From Eggerthellales bacterium UBA948 (lineage in GTDB: Bacteria; Actinomycetota; Coriobacteriia; Coriobacteriales; UBA8131): a stretch of DNA of 22,596 nt. Below the pieces are notes generated by a model, which worked only from the letters and a program-made list of their open reading frames with translations, was not told the DNA's origin and searched no databases. Below are positions 10,815 to 20,073 of this stretch, in pieces; the first letter of the stretch is position 1; each line of letters opens with the position of its first letter. Location of the stretch: assembly GCA_002293265.1 (NCBI GenBank), contig DBCW01000044.1:42666-65261 (forward strand), read 5' to 3'. The position numbers were made by a program, and so were the translations under genes.

Positions 10815-13800
10815 TTATCCCGCTAACTTGCCAAAGTCGGCTACGTCTTTGAATACGGCTACGAATTTGTTTAGTAGGCGTAGGCGGTTGTAGCGTAACT
10901 TTTCATCATTATCCATGATCATTACTTCGTCAAAGAAGTTATCTATCGGACCTCGCAGCGATGCCAAAAACTCCAGAGCGTGGTTGTATTGACCTTTTGC
11001 CAGTGCGCTTTTAACGCCTTCTGCCACCTTGTCTATGGCATTATCCAAAGCCACCTCGGGGTCGCCTAGTAGCGATTTATCGATATCTGTGCCCAGTTCT
11101 GCATCTCTTAGGTTGTTTGCACGAGCGTATGCTGTCGCCAGATCTTCAAACAGTTCCGGTTCTTTTTTGCGTGCTGTCATCAAGGTTTCGCATCTGGATA
11201 ACATATCCAGTGGCTCAAAGACTCCACCGGCCATAACGGCGTTAACGGTGTCAGCAGAATAACCTTTGTCGCGAGCCATGACCTCCAGCCTGGTGGAGAA
11301 GAAGTCGCCTATCTGGCGCTCGACTTCTACTGCATCAAAGCTTATCGAATCGTACTGAGACAGTGACTGTTTGATAAGTCTTGCCAGTGATACGTCTAAT
11401 CCGGAAACAAGTATGTTGATGATGCCTATGGCAGCTCGGCGCAAAGCGAATGGGTCGGATGATCCTGTAGGCGCTTGGCCAATGGCAAAAATGCCGCATA
11501 CTGTATCGATCTTATCCGCCAGAGCTACGATCTTGCCTTCCAATACTTCGGGTACTTCGTCACCGGCAAAACGTGGTCTGTAGTGCTGCTTTATTGCCTC
11601 AGCAACTGCGTTTGGCTCACCTAGAGCTTGCGCGTAATAACTGCCCATCACGCCTTGCAAAGAAGTAAATTCAACAACTGCGTGTGTTACAAGATCGGCT
11701 TTGCATAAAAGCGCCGCGCGTTTTGCACGCTCGGCTTCTTTCTCGGAGGCTCCACCGGCAGTGGCTATCATATCAGCAAGTCCTACAATGCGATCCACCT
11801 TGCTGCGAAGTGTACCTAGTTTTTCGTGGAAAACTACTTCGCTCAGATCCTCAACATAACTGTCAAACGGGCGCTTTAGATCCTCATGATAGAAAAACGC
11901 TGCGTCCGCTAGGCGCGGGCGCACAACACGCTCGTTTCCACTGGTGATCGCGGAATTGTATGCCGGTGAACCGTTGGAGACAACAATAAACTTGTTGGAT
12001 AATTTGCCACCTGCACTTTCGCCTTCGTAAAGCGGGAAATAACGTTGGTGTTTGAGCATGGCATCGATGATAATCTCCGGCGGTACCTGCAAGTACTCTT
12101 CATCAAAATGACCCACCAATGAAGTTGGGCATTCAACCAGGTTTACCACCTCGTTAAAAGTGCCATCAGGAACATAAGCTACAAGACCGGTGCTCTCCTC
12201 GATGGTTTTTATCTGACCGCGGATTTTTGCGCTACGCATATCGTTAGCGCTATCCACCCACGCCTTTGTCAGCTGTGACGCAAAGTCATCGGCGCTGGCA
12301 ATCTCAATTGCTGCCGGCGCTATGAGTCTGTGGCCGTAGCTGGTGCGTCCGGATGTTACACCAGCAAATTGCATCGGGATCACATACTCACCCCAAAGCG
12401 CTACCAGCCAGCGCACGGGTCGGATAAAGCGCTCGTTAGTGCTGCCCCAGCGCATGGATTTTTGCCAAGTTAGCGAGCCGACAAGCTTAGATAATAACTC
12501 GGGCAAAATATCTTGGGCTTTACGAGTCCTTACTTCTACCTGTGCAAATACATACTCTGTGTCGCCTTCTTTAGCGCGAAGAAGTTCTTGGACAGCAACG
12601 CCTTTGCCTCGCGCAAAACCGGTAGCAGCTTTTGTGGGATTTCCATCTGCATCGTAAGCTATCGAGCAAGCCGGGCCTTTGAATCTTTGCACAAGAGGCG
12701 TTGACTCTACTGCCAGACGCTTGACTTCCAGAATCAAGCGTCTGGGCGTGGATGAAACTGATATACCGCTGTGTTCCAGGCGAGCTTCCTCTAGTGCGAC
12801 CGTGGCAAGTTCCTTGAGTTGTTTGGTGGCAGCTGCCAATGGCGCTGCCGGGATTTCCTCGGTGCCGATTTCGAATACTAGTTTGGCTGCGGTCTTTGGT
12901 GGTGTGCCTGTCGATGCGTCGTCGGAGTGGACTGCCGCCAAAGCGACAGTGGCATTAGAAGATACGTCGCCTTCCGTCTCAAATGACTCGGCATAAGCTA
13001 CGCAGCAGGCTTTGGCTAGGTTGCGCACGCGAAGGATGTATCCCATGCGCTCGGTTGCCGATATCGCTCCCCTAGCATCCAGGAGGTTAAAGGTGTGCGA
13101 GCACTTGAGTACACAGTCGTAAGCCGGCAAAGGTAGACCTGCTTCTAAGATAGAACTGCACTCCTTTTCCCAGCTTTCAAATTCGTTAAAGAGTAATGTT
13201 GTATCAGCAACCTCAAAGTTATACGCCGAGAACTGCTTCTCGTTTTCCAGATAAACATCTCCGTATGTGAACTCGGTGCCATCTGTATCCTTAGCCCAGA
13301 CGATGTCAAAGACCGAGTCTACGCCTTGGATATACATTGCCAAGCGCTCGAGTCCATAAGTGATCTCCACCGGAATTGGTTTACACTCCAAGCCACCTAC
13401 CTGCTGAAAATAGGTGAATTGGGTAATCTCCATGCCGTTAAGCCATACTTCCCAGCCCAGACCCCAAGCACCAAGCGTGGGTGACTCCCAATCGTCTTCT
13501 ACAAAACGTACATCGTGATGGTTGGTCTCGATACCAATGGCTCTGAGTGATTCCAAATATAGCTCTTGAATATTGTCGGGAGAAGGCTTTATTAGCACCT
13601 GAAATTGATAATAATGTTGCAATCGATTGGGATTCTCGCCATAACGTCCGTCCGTTGGACGTCTGGATGGCTGAACATAGGCGGTCTTCCAAGTGCCGGG
13701 GCTAAGCGAACGAAGCGTTGTAGCCGGATGAAATGTTCCTGCACCAACCTCATTGTCGTACGGTTGCAAAACTACACATCCCCTTGCAGCCCAAAAACGT

Positions 13801-13832
13801 TGCAGCTCTAATATGATCTCTTGAAAGGTCAC
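10815..13832 (-). CDS. glyQS: Glycine--tRNA ligase, fused alpha and beta chains
   Basis: Charges tRNA-Gly with glycine. At 1005 residues it unites what are usually two proteins. Residues 1-290 are the alpha chain (start [35 protein letters not shown] near 54-70; [13 protein letters not shown]), the catalytic class II core. A polar linker of about 30 residues (285-316) joins it to the beta chain, which begins at [13 protein letters not shown] (about 317) and runs to the end with the HD-like and C-terminal tRNA-binding parts. The frame is open throughout, so the fusion does not arise from an evident frameshift. The GTG start has GGAGAG 8 bases upstream. lepB ends 44 bases upstream, making this the last gene of the long minus-strand cluster. 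Fused forms are known from Chlamydiae and plastids; separate glyQ and glyS are the common state. Confidence 0.96.
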   Translation of the reverse strand: MTFQEIILELQRFWAARGCVVLQPYDNEVGAGTFHPATTLRSLSPGTWKTAYVQPSRRPTDGRYGENPNRLQHYYQFQVLIKPSPDNIQELYLESLRAIGIETNHHDVRFVEDDWESPTLGAWGLGWEVWLNGMEITQFTYFQQVGGLECKPIPVEITYGLERLAMYIQGVDSVFDIVWAKDTDGTEFTYGDVYLENEKQFSAYNFEVADTTLLFNEFESWEKECSSILEAGLPLPAYDCVLKCSHTFNLLDARGAISATERMGYILRVRNLAKACCVAYAESFETEGDVSSNATVALAAVHSDDASTGTPPKTAAKLVFEIGTEEIPAAPLAAATKQLKELATVALEEARLEHSGISVSSTPRRLILEVKRLAVESTPLVQRFKGPACSIAYDADGNPTKAATGFARGKGVAVQELLRAKEGDTEYVFAQVEVRTRKAQDILPELLSKLVGSLTWQKSMRWGSTNERFIRPVRWLVALWGEYVIPMQFAGVTSGRTSYGHRLIAPAAIEIASADDFASQLTKAWVDSANDMRSAKIRGQIKTIEESTGLVAYVPDGTFNEVVNLVECPTSLVGHFDEEYLQVPPEIIIDAMLKHQRYFPLYEGESAGGKLSNKFIVVSNGSPAYNSAITSGNERVVRPRLADAAFFYHEDLKRPFDSYVEDLSEVVFHEKLGTLRSKVDRIVGLADMIATAGGASEKEAERAKRAALLCKADLVTHAVVEFTSLQGVMGSYYAQALGEPNAVAEAIKQHYRPRFAGDEVPEVLEGKIVALADKIDTVCGIFAIGQAPTGSSDPFALRRAAIGIINILVSGLDVSLARLIKQSLSQYDSISFDAVEVERQIGDFFSTRLEVMARDKGYSADTVNAVMAGGVFEPLDMLSRCETLMTARKKEPELFEDLATAYARANNLRDAELGTDIDKSLLGDPEVALDNAIDKVAEGVKSALAKGQYNHALEFLASLRGPIDNFFDEVMIMDNDEKLRYNRLRLLNKFVAVFKDVADFGKLAG

Positions 13833-13876
13833 GCCCGGTTCTCTCCATTCATATCTGTGTTAACCAATTACTTTAA

Positions 13877-14557
13877 TTATTCGATCGCACCAAATCTATC
13901 AAACGGCCAAGACCTAAACATGGCTTTACCGATCAAATCTTCTTTTGCTATAGAACCAAAATGCCTGCTATCCAGTGAGTTGGTACGATTATCTCCCATA
14001 ACCCAAACGTGGTCTGCCGGTATTGTATATGGGTAGTCAAAATCAACCCCATACATCTGATCCAAAGGCTCGCTTGGCTTGCCATGTGTGTAGGGTTCAT
14101 CTAAGACTACGCCATCCACGACAACCTTGCCGTTCTCCAGATCGACAGTCTGCCCACCAACTGCGATACAGCGCTTGATGAGAATGCGTCCTTCTTGGGT
14201 GGGGTCATTAAAGGTGATGATATCGCCGGGGCTGGGAAGCGAAAATTTGACGCTTACCTTCTCCGCAAATATACGGTCTTTAACCTGCTCGTTTCCGAGA
14301 ATTGTTGGCTCCATTGAGCCTGTAGGTATCTCGTACTGATCGATTACAAAAGTCTTGATGATTGCGGCAAAAATGATCGCCACTACAAGCACTATACCTA
14401 TTTCTATCACTTCGCGAATTATGCGCTGCGAGCGGCTTCTTTGCTTTTTTGATGCCTTCATCTGGCTTACTTGACTGGGCTCATTAAACTCACTGGCTTC
14501 ACTCGCTACCGGCACTTGTCCTTCAGCGTTATGTCCTTGTTTGTATTGCTGTTCCAT
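13877..14557 (-). CDS. lepB: Signal peptidase I (LepB)
   Basis: Membrane-bound serine protease that removes signal peptides from exported proteins. 226 residues. A polar N-terminus (1-45) precedes one membrane helix (about 46-71). The catalytic serine is Ser81 in IPTGSMEPTI and the general-base lysine is Lys128 in ILIKRCIAVGG; MGDNR (187-191) is the conserved box E. A single helix fits the Gram-positive/actinobacterial type. The ATG lies 5 bases after the trmD stop; the nearest GGAG is about 15 bases upstream within trmD, so translation is probably coupled. It sits between trmD and glyQS on the same strand. Confidence 0.95.
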   Translation of the reverse strand: MEQQYKQGHNAEGQVPVASEASEFNEPSQVSQMKASKKQRSRSQRIIREVIEIGIVLVVAIIFAAIIKTFVIDQYEIPTGSMEPTILGNEQVKDRIFAEKVSVKFSLPSPGDIITFNDPTQEGRILIKRCIAVGGQTVDLENGKVVVDGVVLDEPYTHGKPSEPLDQMYGVDFDYPYTIPADHVWVMGDNRTNSLDSRHFGSIAKEDLIGKAMFRSWPFDRFGAIE

Positions 14558-14562
14558 CCGGT

Positions 14563-15294
14563 CTATGACCCACTCCCTAAATACTCTCTTGCGAGGTCCG
14601 ACTCTTCATCACTTAAAACTGCCTGACTTAGCAAGTCGGGTCGTAATTGTGCTGTTCTGATTATAGACTGTTTGCGCCTCCACTGCTCGATGTTTCGATG
14701 ATGACCTGACAACAATACCTCGGGTACTTGCAGACCTCTGTATTCAGCCGGCCTTGTGTATTGGGGGTATTCCAGCAGTCCATTAGAAAATGACTCGTCT
14801 ACCGAAGACAACTCGTCTCCCAAGACTCCCGGCAATAAGCGACAGACCGCGTCCGTTACCACCATTGCTGCCAGCTCTCCACCGGTCAGCACATAATCTC
14901 CAAGACTCAGTATCATGTCGGCACGACTGTATACTCGCTCATCAAAGCCTTCGTATCTGCCGCAAACCATTATCAAACGCTGCCTTTTTGCCAGATCCTC
15001 GGCAATTGATTGATCAAACACCTTTCCCACCGGAGAAAAGAAGATGACAGAGGTAGTTGGATCCTCGTCCAAAAGCTCATCGAGTGCTTCGAATACAGGC
15101 TCCACCTTCATGAGCTGCCCAGCGCCACCGCCATACGGCACGTCGTCGGTGGTGTTGTGGTTATCGTGTGTCCATTTGCGCAGATCATGCGCTACAAAAT
15201 CAAGTTTTTGCGCACGACGAGCCCTGCCTATAATAGACAGACTCATAACATCATTAAACATTTGCGGAAAGACCGAAAGCGTTTCTATGCGCAT
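14563..15294 (-). CDS. trmD: tRNA (guanine-N1)-methyltransferase TrmD
   Basis: Methylates G37 next to the anticodon of several tRNAs using SAM, preventing +1 frameshifting. 243 residues, normal. SPOUT-class trefoil-knot motifs are present: DDVPYGGGAGQLMK (near 46-63), VCGRYEGFDERV (near 110-121) and GDYVLTGGELAA (near 132-143), followed by SFSNGLLEYPQYTRP. The ATG at 15294 shares one base with the rimM stop (TGATG), so the two are translationally coupled; a TTG directly before it is in frame but less likely. Part of the conserved rpsP-khpA-rimM-trmD block. Confidence 0.97.
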   Translation of the reverse strand: MRIETLSVFPQMFNDVMSLSIIGRARRAQKLDFVAHDLRKWTHDNHNTTDDVPYGGGAGQLMKVEPVFEALDELLDEDPTTSVIFFSPVGKVFDQSIAEDLAKRQRLIMVCGRYEGFDERVYSRADMILSLGDYVLTGGELAAMVVTDAVCRLLPGVLGDELSSVDESFSNGLLEYPQYTRPAEYRGLQVPEVLLSGHHRNIEQWRRKQSIIRTAQLRPDLLSQAVLSDEESDLAREYLGSGS

Positions 15295-15818
15295 CAATTG
15301 TTCAGCTCCAAAAGCCCTTGAGGCAGATCTACGGTAATGACTTCAGAGCATCTGGAAACTATGAAGTCCTCCACCGCAGGAATCAACACTTCGCCAAAGT
15401 TGCCCTCTACCACCCAAATGTCTTGGGCAATGCCAAAGCGCTCTTCGACTATGGTACCTATTTCTCCATAGGTCTTATCCACTACCGTTGTACCTTTTAA
15501 GGACTCACTTGTCAGCACCTCAATGCCTTGGCAAGCTTCCGTAGGCGCAAGTAAATAACAGCCGACAACTTTTGCTGCGGTTGTTCTATCGTTTATATCT
15601 GAGAGTTTTAACAGATAGCTTTCACCGTCATTTTGCGCAGTGGCTGTCTCGACTGTGCATGACCGAGGAACATCGTGTTGCGGAGGCACAATTGCAAATG
15701 TGACCTCATCCCAAAAACGCAAAGGAAGGCCGTAGTCAGAAATTACTACAACCTCCCCTAAAAGTCCTTTAGCTCTGCTAATCTGTGCTATACGCAGGTA
15801 CCGCGACACGGTGTTCAT
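15294..15818 (-). CDS. rimM: 16S rRNA processing factor RimM
   Basis: Assists maturation of the 30S subunit head by binding ribosomal protein S19. 174 residues, in the usual range. The N-terminal RimM barrel is recognised by RYLRIAQISRAKGLLGEVVV-like residues 6-25, and the C-terminal PRC barrel by GTTVVDKTYGEIGTI, VVEGNFGEVLIPAVEDFI and the closing LPQGLLEL. The ATG start has GGGGATTTTGAG directly upstream. It lies 18 bases after khpA and its stop overlaps the trmD start by one base. Sequence between the two barrels is less conserved than average, as is common for RimM. Confidence 0.94.
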   Translation of the reverse strand: MNTVSRYLRIAQISRAKGLLGEVVVISDYGLPLRFWDEVTFAIVPPQHDVPRSCTVETATAQNDGESYLLKLSDINDRTTAAKVVGCYLLAPTEACQGIEVLTSESLKGTTVVDKTYGEIGTIVEERFGIAQDIWVVEGNFGEVLIPAVEDFIVSRCSEVITVDLPQGLLELNN

Positions 15819-15836
15819 CTCAAAATCCCCGAAGCT

Positions 15837-16088
15837 TTAGTCTACAACCTCAACTTCGATCCTAGAGCCGCTCGAATATGATGAAACTGCTCGCACCAAC
15901 GTTCTTATCGATTTGATTATCCGTCCCTGACGTCCAATGACCTTGCCTACATCATCAGGTGAAACGTGAATCTCGATGATTGTTGAATCGCCCTCTTCGG
16001 TGCTCTCAACACTAACTTGGTCATGGTCGTCTACCAAGGACAGCACGATCTCTCGCACCAAACCCGCAGCATCTCCTTGCGCGGTCAT
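15837..16088 (-). CDS. khpA: KH-domain RNA-binding protein KhpA
   Basis: Small RNA-binding protein of 83 residues made of one KH domain. The GxxG RNA-contact loop is seen as VIGRQGRIIKSIRTLVRA (about residues 54-71). In other Gram-positive bacteria KhpA partners with KhpB/Jag and affects cell division and mRNA levels; a partner is not in this window. The start ATG is 3 bases past the rpsP stop and has GAAGAGG 8 bases upstream inside rpsP. Its place between rpsP and rimM is the standard one. Confidence 0.94.
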   Translation of the reverse strand: MTAQGDAAGLVREIVLSLVDDHDQVSVESTEEGDSTIIEIHVSPDDVGKVIGRQGRIIKSIRTLVRAVSSYSSGSRIEVEVVD

Positions 16089-16091
16089 GGT

Positions 16092-16337
16092 TTAAGCCTC
16101 TTCTTTTGCCTTAGCCAAAAGCTTTGCGACGGTTTCTGTTGGTTGCGCACCGTTCTTGATCCATGTGTCGATCTTCTCAACATCCAGCTTTATCAAAGCC
16201 GGCTCAGAGCAAGGATTGTAGCGACCAACTTCTTCGATGAAGCGACCATCTCTGGGCGATTGTGCATTGGCAACAACTACTCGGTAGTAAGGCCTTTTTT
16301 TAGCGCCGTGACGCGCAAGACGAATCTTAACAGCCAA
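16092..16337 (-). CDS. rpsP: 30S ribosomal protein S16
   Basis: Small-subunit ribosomal protein needed for 30S assembly. 81 residues with the family pattern [36 protein letters not shown] and a basic/acidic C-terminus. The start codon is TTG, set by a strong GGAG site 6 bases upstream; no ATG or GTG lies at the expected N-terminus. First gene of the rpsP-khpA-rimM-trmD-lepB-glyQS run. A separate promoter is likely just after sigA, giving a leader of about 105 bases. Confidence 0.97.
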   Translation of the reverse strand: MAVKIRLARHGAKKRPYYRVVVANAQSPRDGRFIEEVGRYNPCSEPALIKLDVEKIDTWIKNGAQPTETVAKLLAKAKEEA

Positions 16338-16366
16338 AACGTACTCCTTCTTTCTTTAATCTAATA

Positions 16367-16385
16367 ATCGGCGATGTCTGCCGAT
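16367..16385 (-). promoter_or_regulatory. Hairpin in the rpsP leader
   Basis: Arms ATCGGC and GCCGAT (6 bases) enclose a 7-base loop, about 20 bases upstream of the rpsP ribosome site. There is no T tract after it on the minus strand, so it is not a convincing terminator of sigA. It could be a leader structure of the rpsP transcript. Weak evidence. Confidence 0.3.
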
Positions 16386-16447
16386 GACAAACTGTTTGCC
16401 AGCCCCACGATATACGCAAAATATGGGCTATTTACCAGCAACGGACT

Positions 16448-16467
16448 ATTATACACAAATATTTGTG
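16448..16467 (-). promoter_or_regulatory. Probable rpsP promoter with adjoining 14-base palindrome
   Basis: On the minus strand a perfect palindrome CACAAATATTTGTG (16467-16454) is followed directly by a perfect -10 hexamer TATAAT (16453-16448). The palindrome starts 2 bases after the sigA stop codon and fills most of the expected -35/-10 spacer. No good -35 hexamer is found at the right distance. A repressor or activator bound here would act on the rpsP promoter; the palindrome may alternatively be chance in AT-rich DNA. Confidence 0.5.
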
Positions 16468-16469
16468 CG

Positions 16470-17840
16470 TTACTCTTCCAGATAATCCTTTAATTTGGAG
16501 GAACGCGACGGATGACGCAGCTTAGCTAAAGTCTTACTCTCGATCTGCCTTATGCGCTCACGTGTAACACCAAACTCTCTGCCCACCTCTTCAAGTGTGC
16601 GAGGGTGACCGTCTTCGAGGCCAAATCTGAGCGAGATTACCTTGCGCTCACGCTCGGCTAAGCCGTCCAAAACCTTACCCAGCTGCTCTTGCAGCATCGA
16701 GAAACTTGCTGCATCCGGAGGCACAACAGCCGCGCTATCCTCGATAAAGTCTCCAAGCTGACTGTCTTCTTCCTCACCAATTGGTGTCTCTAAAGATACC
16801 GGCTCTTGAGAGATCTTTTGTATCTCACGGATGCGATCCGCAGGCATGCCCATACGCTCGCCGATCTCTTCCGGCGTTGGTTCACGCCCAAGCTCTTGCA
16901 AAAGTTGACGCTGAATGCGCACAAGTTTGTTGATGGTCTCCACCATATGTACAGGGATACGAATCGTCCTGGCCTGATCGGCAATTGCACGAGTAATTGC
17001 CTGACGGATCCACCAAGTTGCATATGTGGAGAATTTGAAGCCCTTTAGGTAGTCAAACTTCTCAACAGCGCGAATCAAACCGAGGTTGCCCTCTTGAATT
17101 AGATCGAGAAACAGCATTCCGCGACCAACATAACGCTTTGCGATAGATACTACAAGTCTCAAGTTAGCTTCAATCAGCTGTTGTTTGGCATCTAAGCCCA
17201 CCTGCTCAACGCGGGTTAGACGGCGCTTTTCGCGACGCTCCAACTCCACTTTGTTTTGATAGGCATCTTCCAGCTGATTTGACGCTTCTAAGCCGGCCTC
17301 GATCTTCATCGCCAGATCGATCTCTTCAGCCGCGGTTAGCAGCGAGACTTTACCGATCTCTTTGAGATACATACGAACCGGATCTCCGGTAAGTAATACG
17401 GTTGAGGAGTCCAGCGACTGGCGCTTTTTACCGGCTTTACCTTTGGTGGTAACTTTTGGAAGCACAATATCAATGGCTTCGGCGCTTTTTAACTCGTCGT
17501 CCGGGATGCCGTCCAACAATTCATCATCCGATAAGTCACCGGTCACATCGTCGTCTGCGCCAAGGCTCAGATCGTCATCTGCCATTGCCATAGTGTCTAC
17601 GTCACCGGCGATATCCATCTCCGAATCGTCTGCGTCTTTTTCGACAGCAATGTCTTGTGTCTTTAGATATTTTTGCACCGCAGTCAGTTGCTTGGCAGAA
17701 AGGTCGTATTCGGAGAAAAACTCGCGCGCTTCACTTTCGGTTATGGAACCAACTTTTTTGTATTCAGATATCAATTTTTTGAGCTCGGGCTCTAACATCT
17801 CGATCTCGGGCGATAATTTTTTACTTGAGGTTTCAGCCAC
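16470..17840 (-). CDS. rpoD: Primary RNA polymerase sigma factor (SigA/RpoD)
   Basis: Housekeeping sigma factor that directs RNA polymerase to -10/-35 promoters. About 456 residues from the chosen start. A short N-terminal region 1.1-like helical part (about 12-62) is followed by a very acidic stretch (67-116, 22 Asp/Glu in 50). Region 1.2 begins at [12 protein letters not shown] (153). Region 2 is almost canonical ([54 protein letters not shown]), region 3 starts at [16 protein letters not shown], and region 4.2 has the helix-turn-helix [20 protein letters not shown]. The GTG at 17840 has AAGGA 5 bases upstream; an in-frame TTG at 17888 adds 16 residues but has no ribosome site. galU lies 151 bases upstream on the same strand, enough for a separate promoter. 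Confidence 0.97.
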   Translation of the reverse strand: MAETSSKKLSPEIEMLEPELKKLISEYKKVGSITESEAREFFSEYDLSAKQLTAVQKYLKTQDIAVEKDADDSEMDIAGDVDTMAMADDDLSLGADDDVTGDLSDDELLDGIPDDELKSAEAIDIVLPKVTTKGKAGKKRQSLDSSTVLLTGDPVRMYLKEIGKVSLLTAAEEIDLAMKIEAGLEASNQLEDAYQNKVELERREKRRLTRVEQVGLDAKQQLIEANLRLVVSIAKRYVGRGMLFLDLIQEGNLGLIRAVEKFDYLKGFKFSTYATWWIRQAITRAIADQARTIRIPVHMVETINKLVRIQRQLLQELGREPTPEEIGERMGMPADRIREIQKISQEPVSLETPIGEEEDSQLGDFIEDSAAVVPPDAASFSMLQEQLGKVLDGLAERERKVISLRFGLEDGHPRTLEEVGREFGVTRERIRQIESKTLAKLRHPSRSSKLKDYLEE

Positions 17841-17845
17841 GTTTT

Positions 17846-17850
17846 TCCTT
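17846..17850 (-). promoter_or_regulatory. Ribosome binding site deciding the sigA start
   Basis: AAGGA on the minus strand, 5 bases before the GTG at 17840. It supports this start over the in-frame TTG 48 bases upstream. Confidence 0.7.
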
Positions 17851-17991
17851 TCATGACGCAGGTATTTTGTAGATAGCTGCGTAAACAAGAATATGACAAT
17901 ACTAAAGAGGCCAATAAGAGCAAGTTGACTGCTCTAAGAAATGAACCTTGTAGTATAGAATACTTGCAGCAAAATTGCTATCTTTTTTAGG

Positions 17992-18855
17992 CTATTTATG
18001 ATGGAAGGTCTCAAAGATCGTTTTGCGGAGCTTCTCGTCTCTCATCGCAAGCGAGATACTCGTGGTCAGCCAGCTTTCTATTGTGCCCACATCAAAACCC
18101 TCGCTACCGTCAATCACCAGTGCATACATCTCCTCGGTCTTAAGCAGCTCGATCATAGCATCGGTTAGCTGTATCTCTCCACCGGCACCGGGAGCAGTGG
18201 TTGCCAAAAGCTCCATAATACGCGGTGACAACAGATAGCGACCAAAAATTGCAAGGTCGGTTGGCGCTTCTTCGATAGGAGGCTTTTCTACCAGCCCTGT
18301 AACTTTCCAAACATCGTCTTCGATTGCACTGCCGGATATCACACCAAATCTATTCACCTGATCATGGGGCACTTGATACACTGCGATCACCGAAGCGCCG
18401 TTATGTTCCTTGCTGATCTCCAACATACGCGGAAGTATAGTGTTATCCGGAACTAACACATCTCCAAGCAAGACGTAAAATGGCTCTGCGCCGTCTTTTG
18501 CAGAAAGTACATTGTCGGAAGCCATCATCACAGCGTGACCAAGACCTAAGGCCTCGGGTTGCAACACAAAAGATACCGGCAGCGAACCCGCATGTTCTAC
18601 CTCGCGTGCGTAACTGCTCTTGTTAGCGCCATCCAACATCGATACCAAATCAGGGTTTGGTGAGAAGTACTCCTCGATGCTTTTCTTTTGCTCGCTGTTA
18701 ACAATGATGACCTCGTCAGCCTGAGCCCCCAAAGCTTCTTCGACCACATATTGTATGGTGGGTTTAGACAAGACCGGCAGCATTTCTTTTGCAATGGTTT
18801 TGGTGGCCGGTAAAAATCGTGTCCCTAAACCGGCGGCAGGAATAATTGCTTTCAT
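17992..18855 (-). CDS. galU: UTP--glucose-1-phosphate uridylyltransferase GalU
   Basis: Makes UDP-glucose from UTP and glucose-1-phosphate for cell envelope sugars. 287 residues, full length. The nucleotide-binding signature is AAGLGTRFLPATKTIAKEML (7-26), with Lys23 in the conserved KEMLP. Further family motifs are PEALGLGHAV, VLLGDVL, GLVEKPPIEEAP and GAGGEIQLTDAM. The ATG has GGAAG 6 bases upstream and lies 13 bases after the tig stop, so tig and galU are probably cotranscribed. A phosphohexomutase gene that could supply glucose-1-phosphate lies divergently on the other side of tig. Confidence 0.96.
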   Translation of the reverse strand: MKAIIPAAGLGTRFLPATKTIAKEMLPVLSKPTIQYVVEEALGAQADEVIIVNSEQKKSIEEYFSPNPDLVSMLDGANKSSYAREVEHAGSLPVSFVLQPEALGLGHAVMMASDNVLSAKDGAEPFYVLLGDVLVPDNTILPRMLEISKEHNGASVIAVYQVPHDQVNRFGVISGSAIEDDVWKVTGLVEKPPIEEAPTDLAIFGRYLLSPRIMELLATTAPGAGGEIQLTDAMIELLKTEEMYALVIDGSEGFDVGTIESWLTTSISLAMRDEKLRKTIFETFHHK

Positions 18856-18868
18856 GTCAGACTTCCAA

Positions 18869-19969
18869 TCAATCTATCTCTTCGATCTCGGCATTATCTA
18901 TTAACCACTTGCTGGCTTTGTTGCGCAAGGCTCCCTCATATATTTGATACATACGCCCTGTTGCCTCAAAATCCATACGCGCCTGCACTTCATAACCGGG
19001 AGCCATCATCGAAAACGTCTCGGCGATATCATCATCGGTTACCTCTAGTTTTAAGTGTCTGGCTAGTGCGTCCAAGCTAAATCCCTGAACTAAAACTTCT
19101 CTTGTTTGCATCATCAGCTGCATTGAGAATTGCTGTTCACCACCTGCTTGTTGAATATAGTCCTGCAGCGTTCTGCCTTGGGCGTTTAGTTGTTGCTGCA
19201 TACTATGCACGATGTCGTCTCTGGTGAGCTCATATAACTCATCCGGAATCGTATCGGTAAGACGCTTGGCAAACTCTGAAGCCGCCATGTAGCTTTTCAT
19301 ACCCGCAACTTCTCTTGTCTTGGCGGCAAGTCCTTGTTTGCGGATCTCATCTCTAAGTTGCTGAACGGTCTTTAGTGGTGAAAAGTTCTCCTTGACCCAA
19401 GCGTCATCAATTTGCGGCGCTTCTCCAAGGTGATCCTGACCGCCCTCGCTTATATCTTCTTTACCGTCGCTGTCCGCACCTTCTCCATCTGCATCTTTAG
19501 CGTACATGGCCTGACTTTCAGCCATCATGACAAGCTGCTCGTCAATTTCTTCTTCGCTGATCTCCACTTTTGGCAGCTGAATCTTCACGGGGCTGAAATC
19601 GGTAATCTCATATTCCGGTTTGGCAACCGCCTCAACTGTGAACTCCAGCTCTTTGTTGGCGTTTACCTTGATGCCTGTAGACGTAACTTTTGGCGGTCCA
19701 ATTATCGACAGTTTCTCCTGAGTGATAGCAAAAGGCGCAAGGAAATTCATCACTTGAAAGTCAATGAACGAGTTATAGTACGCCTCACCAACCTTATCTT
19801 TTACCGCCTTGGTCAGAGCTTCAGATGTATCCAGACCTTGCAATGGAACACCGTTTTGAACGGCCAGCTGAAGCTCGATCGATCTTATAGCTTCTTGCAC
19901 CTCACTTGGTGACGCAGTTATTCTAAGCTCAATCTTGCCATTTTCAGTCTCGCTGGTTTTGATCTTCAT
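18869..19969 (-). CDS. tig: Trigger-factor-like chaperone lacking the FKBP domain
   Basis: Resembles ribosome-associated trigger factor, which holds nascent chains, but at 366 residues it is some 60-100 shorter than usual. The N-terminal domain (1-140) has the family outline (KIELRITASPSEVQEAIRS; then FTVEAVAKPEYEITDF and a P-K-V-E-I-S-E-E-E-I-D boundary helix). Where the FKBP-type prolyl isomerase domain would sit there is only an acidic, Gly/Asp-rich linker (about 157-187). The helical C-terminal substrate-binding domain follows (190-360). The ribosome-docking loop, normally GFRxGxxP, reads GLDTSE at 45-50, so the Phe-Arg-Lys contact residues are missing. The ATG has GAGGAG 5 bases upstream. 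A SurA-like or free chaperone role is possible. Gene context (next to galU rather than clpP/clpX) is also unlike the common arrangement. Confidence 0.85.
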   Translation of the reverse strand: MKIKTSETENGKIELRITASPSEVQEAIRSIELQLAVQNGVPLQGLDTSEALTKAVKDKVGEAYYNSFIDFQVMNFLAPFAITQEKLSIIGPPKVTSTGIKVNANKELEFTVEAVAKPEYEITDFSPVKIQLPKVEISEEEIDEQLVMMAESQAMYAKDADGEGADSDGKEDISEGGQDHLGEAPQIDDAWVKENFSPLKTVQQLRDEIRKQGLAAKTREVAGMKSYMAASEFAKRLTDTIPDELYELTRDDIVHSMQQQLNAQGRTLQDYIQQAGGEQQFSMQLMMQTREVLVQGFSLDALARHLKLEVTDDDIAETFSMMAPGYEVQARMDFEATGRMYQIYEGALRNKASKWLIDNAEIEEID

Positions 19970-20073
19970 CCAAACTCCTCGCTTTAAAATGCGTATTACT
20001 AATTACACAGAGACGAATTCTAGCAAAGACTTCTTATATATACCTTAATATGTGGGCACTCGTTTCCAATCTG

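Noticed and set aside
17841-17991. Promoter of sigA in the spacer after galU
   Set aside because: Several partial matches (for example TTGCTC with TATTGT at 16 bases) exist, but none is good enough to list.
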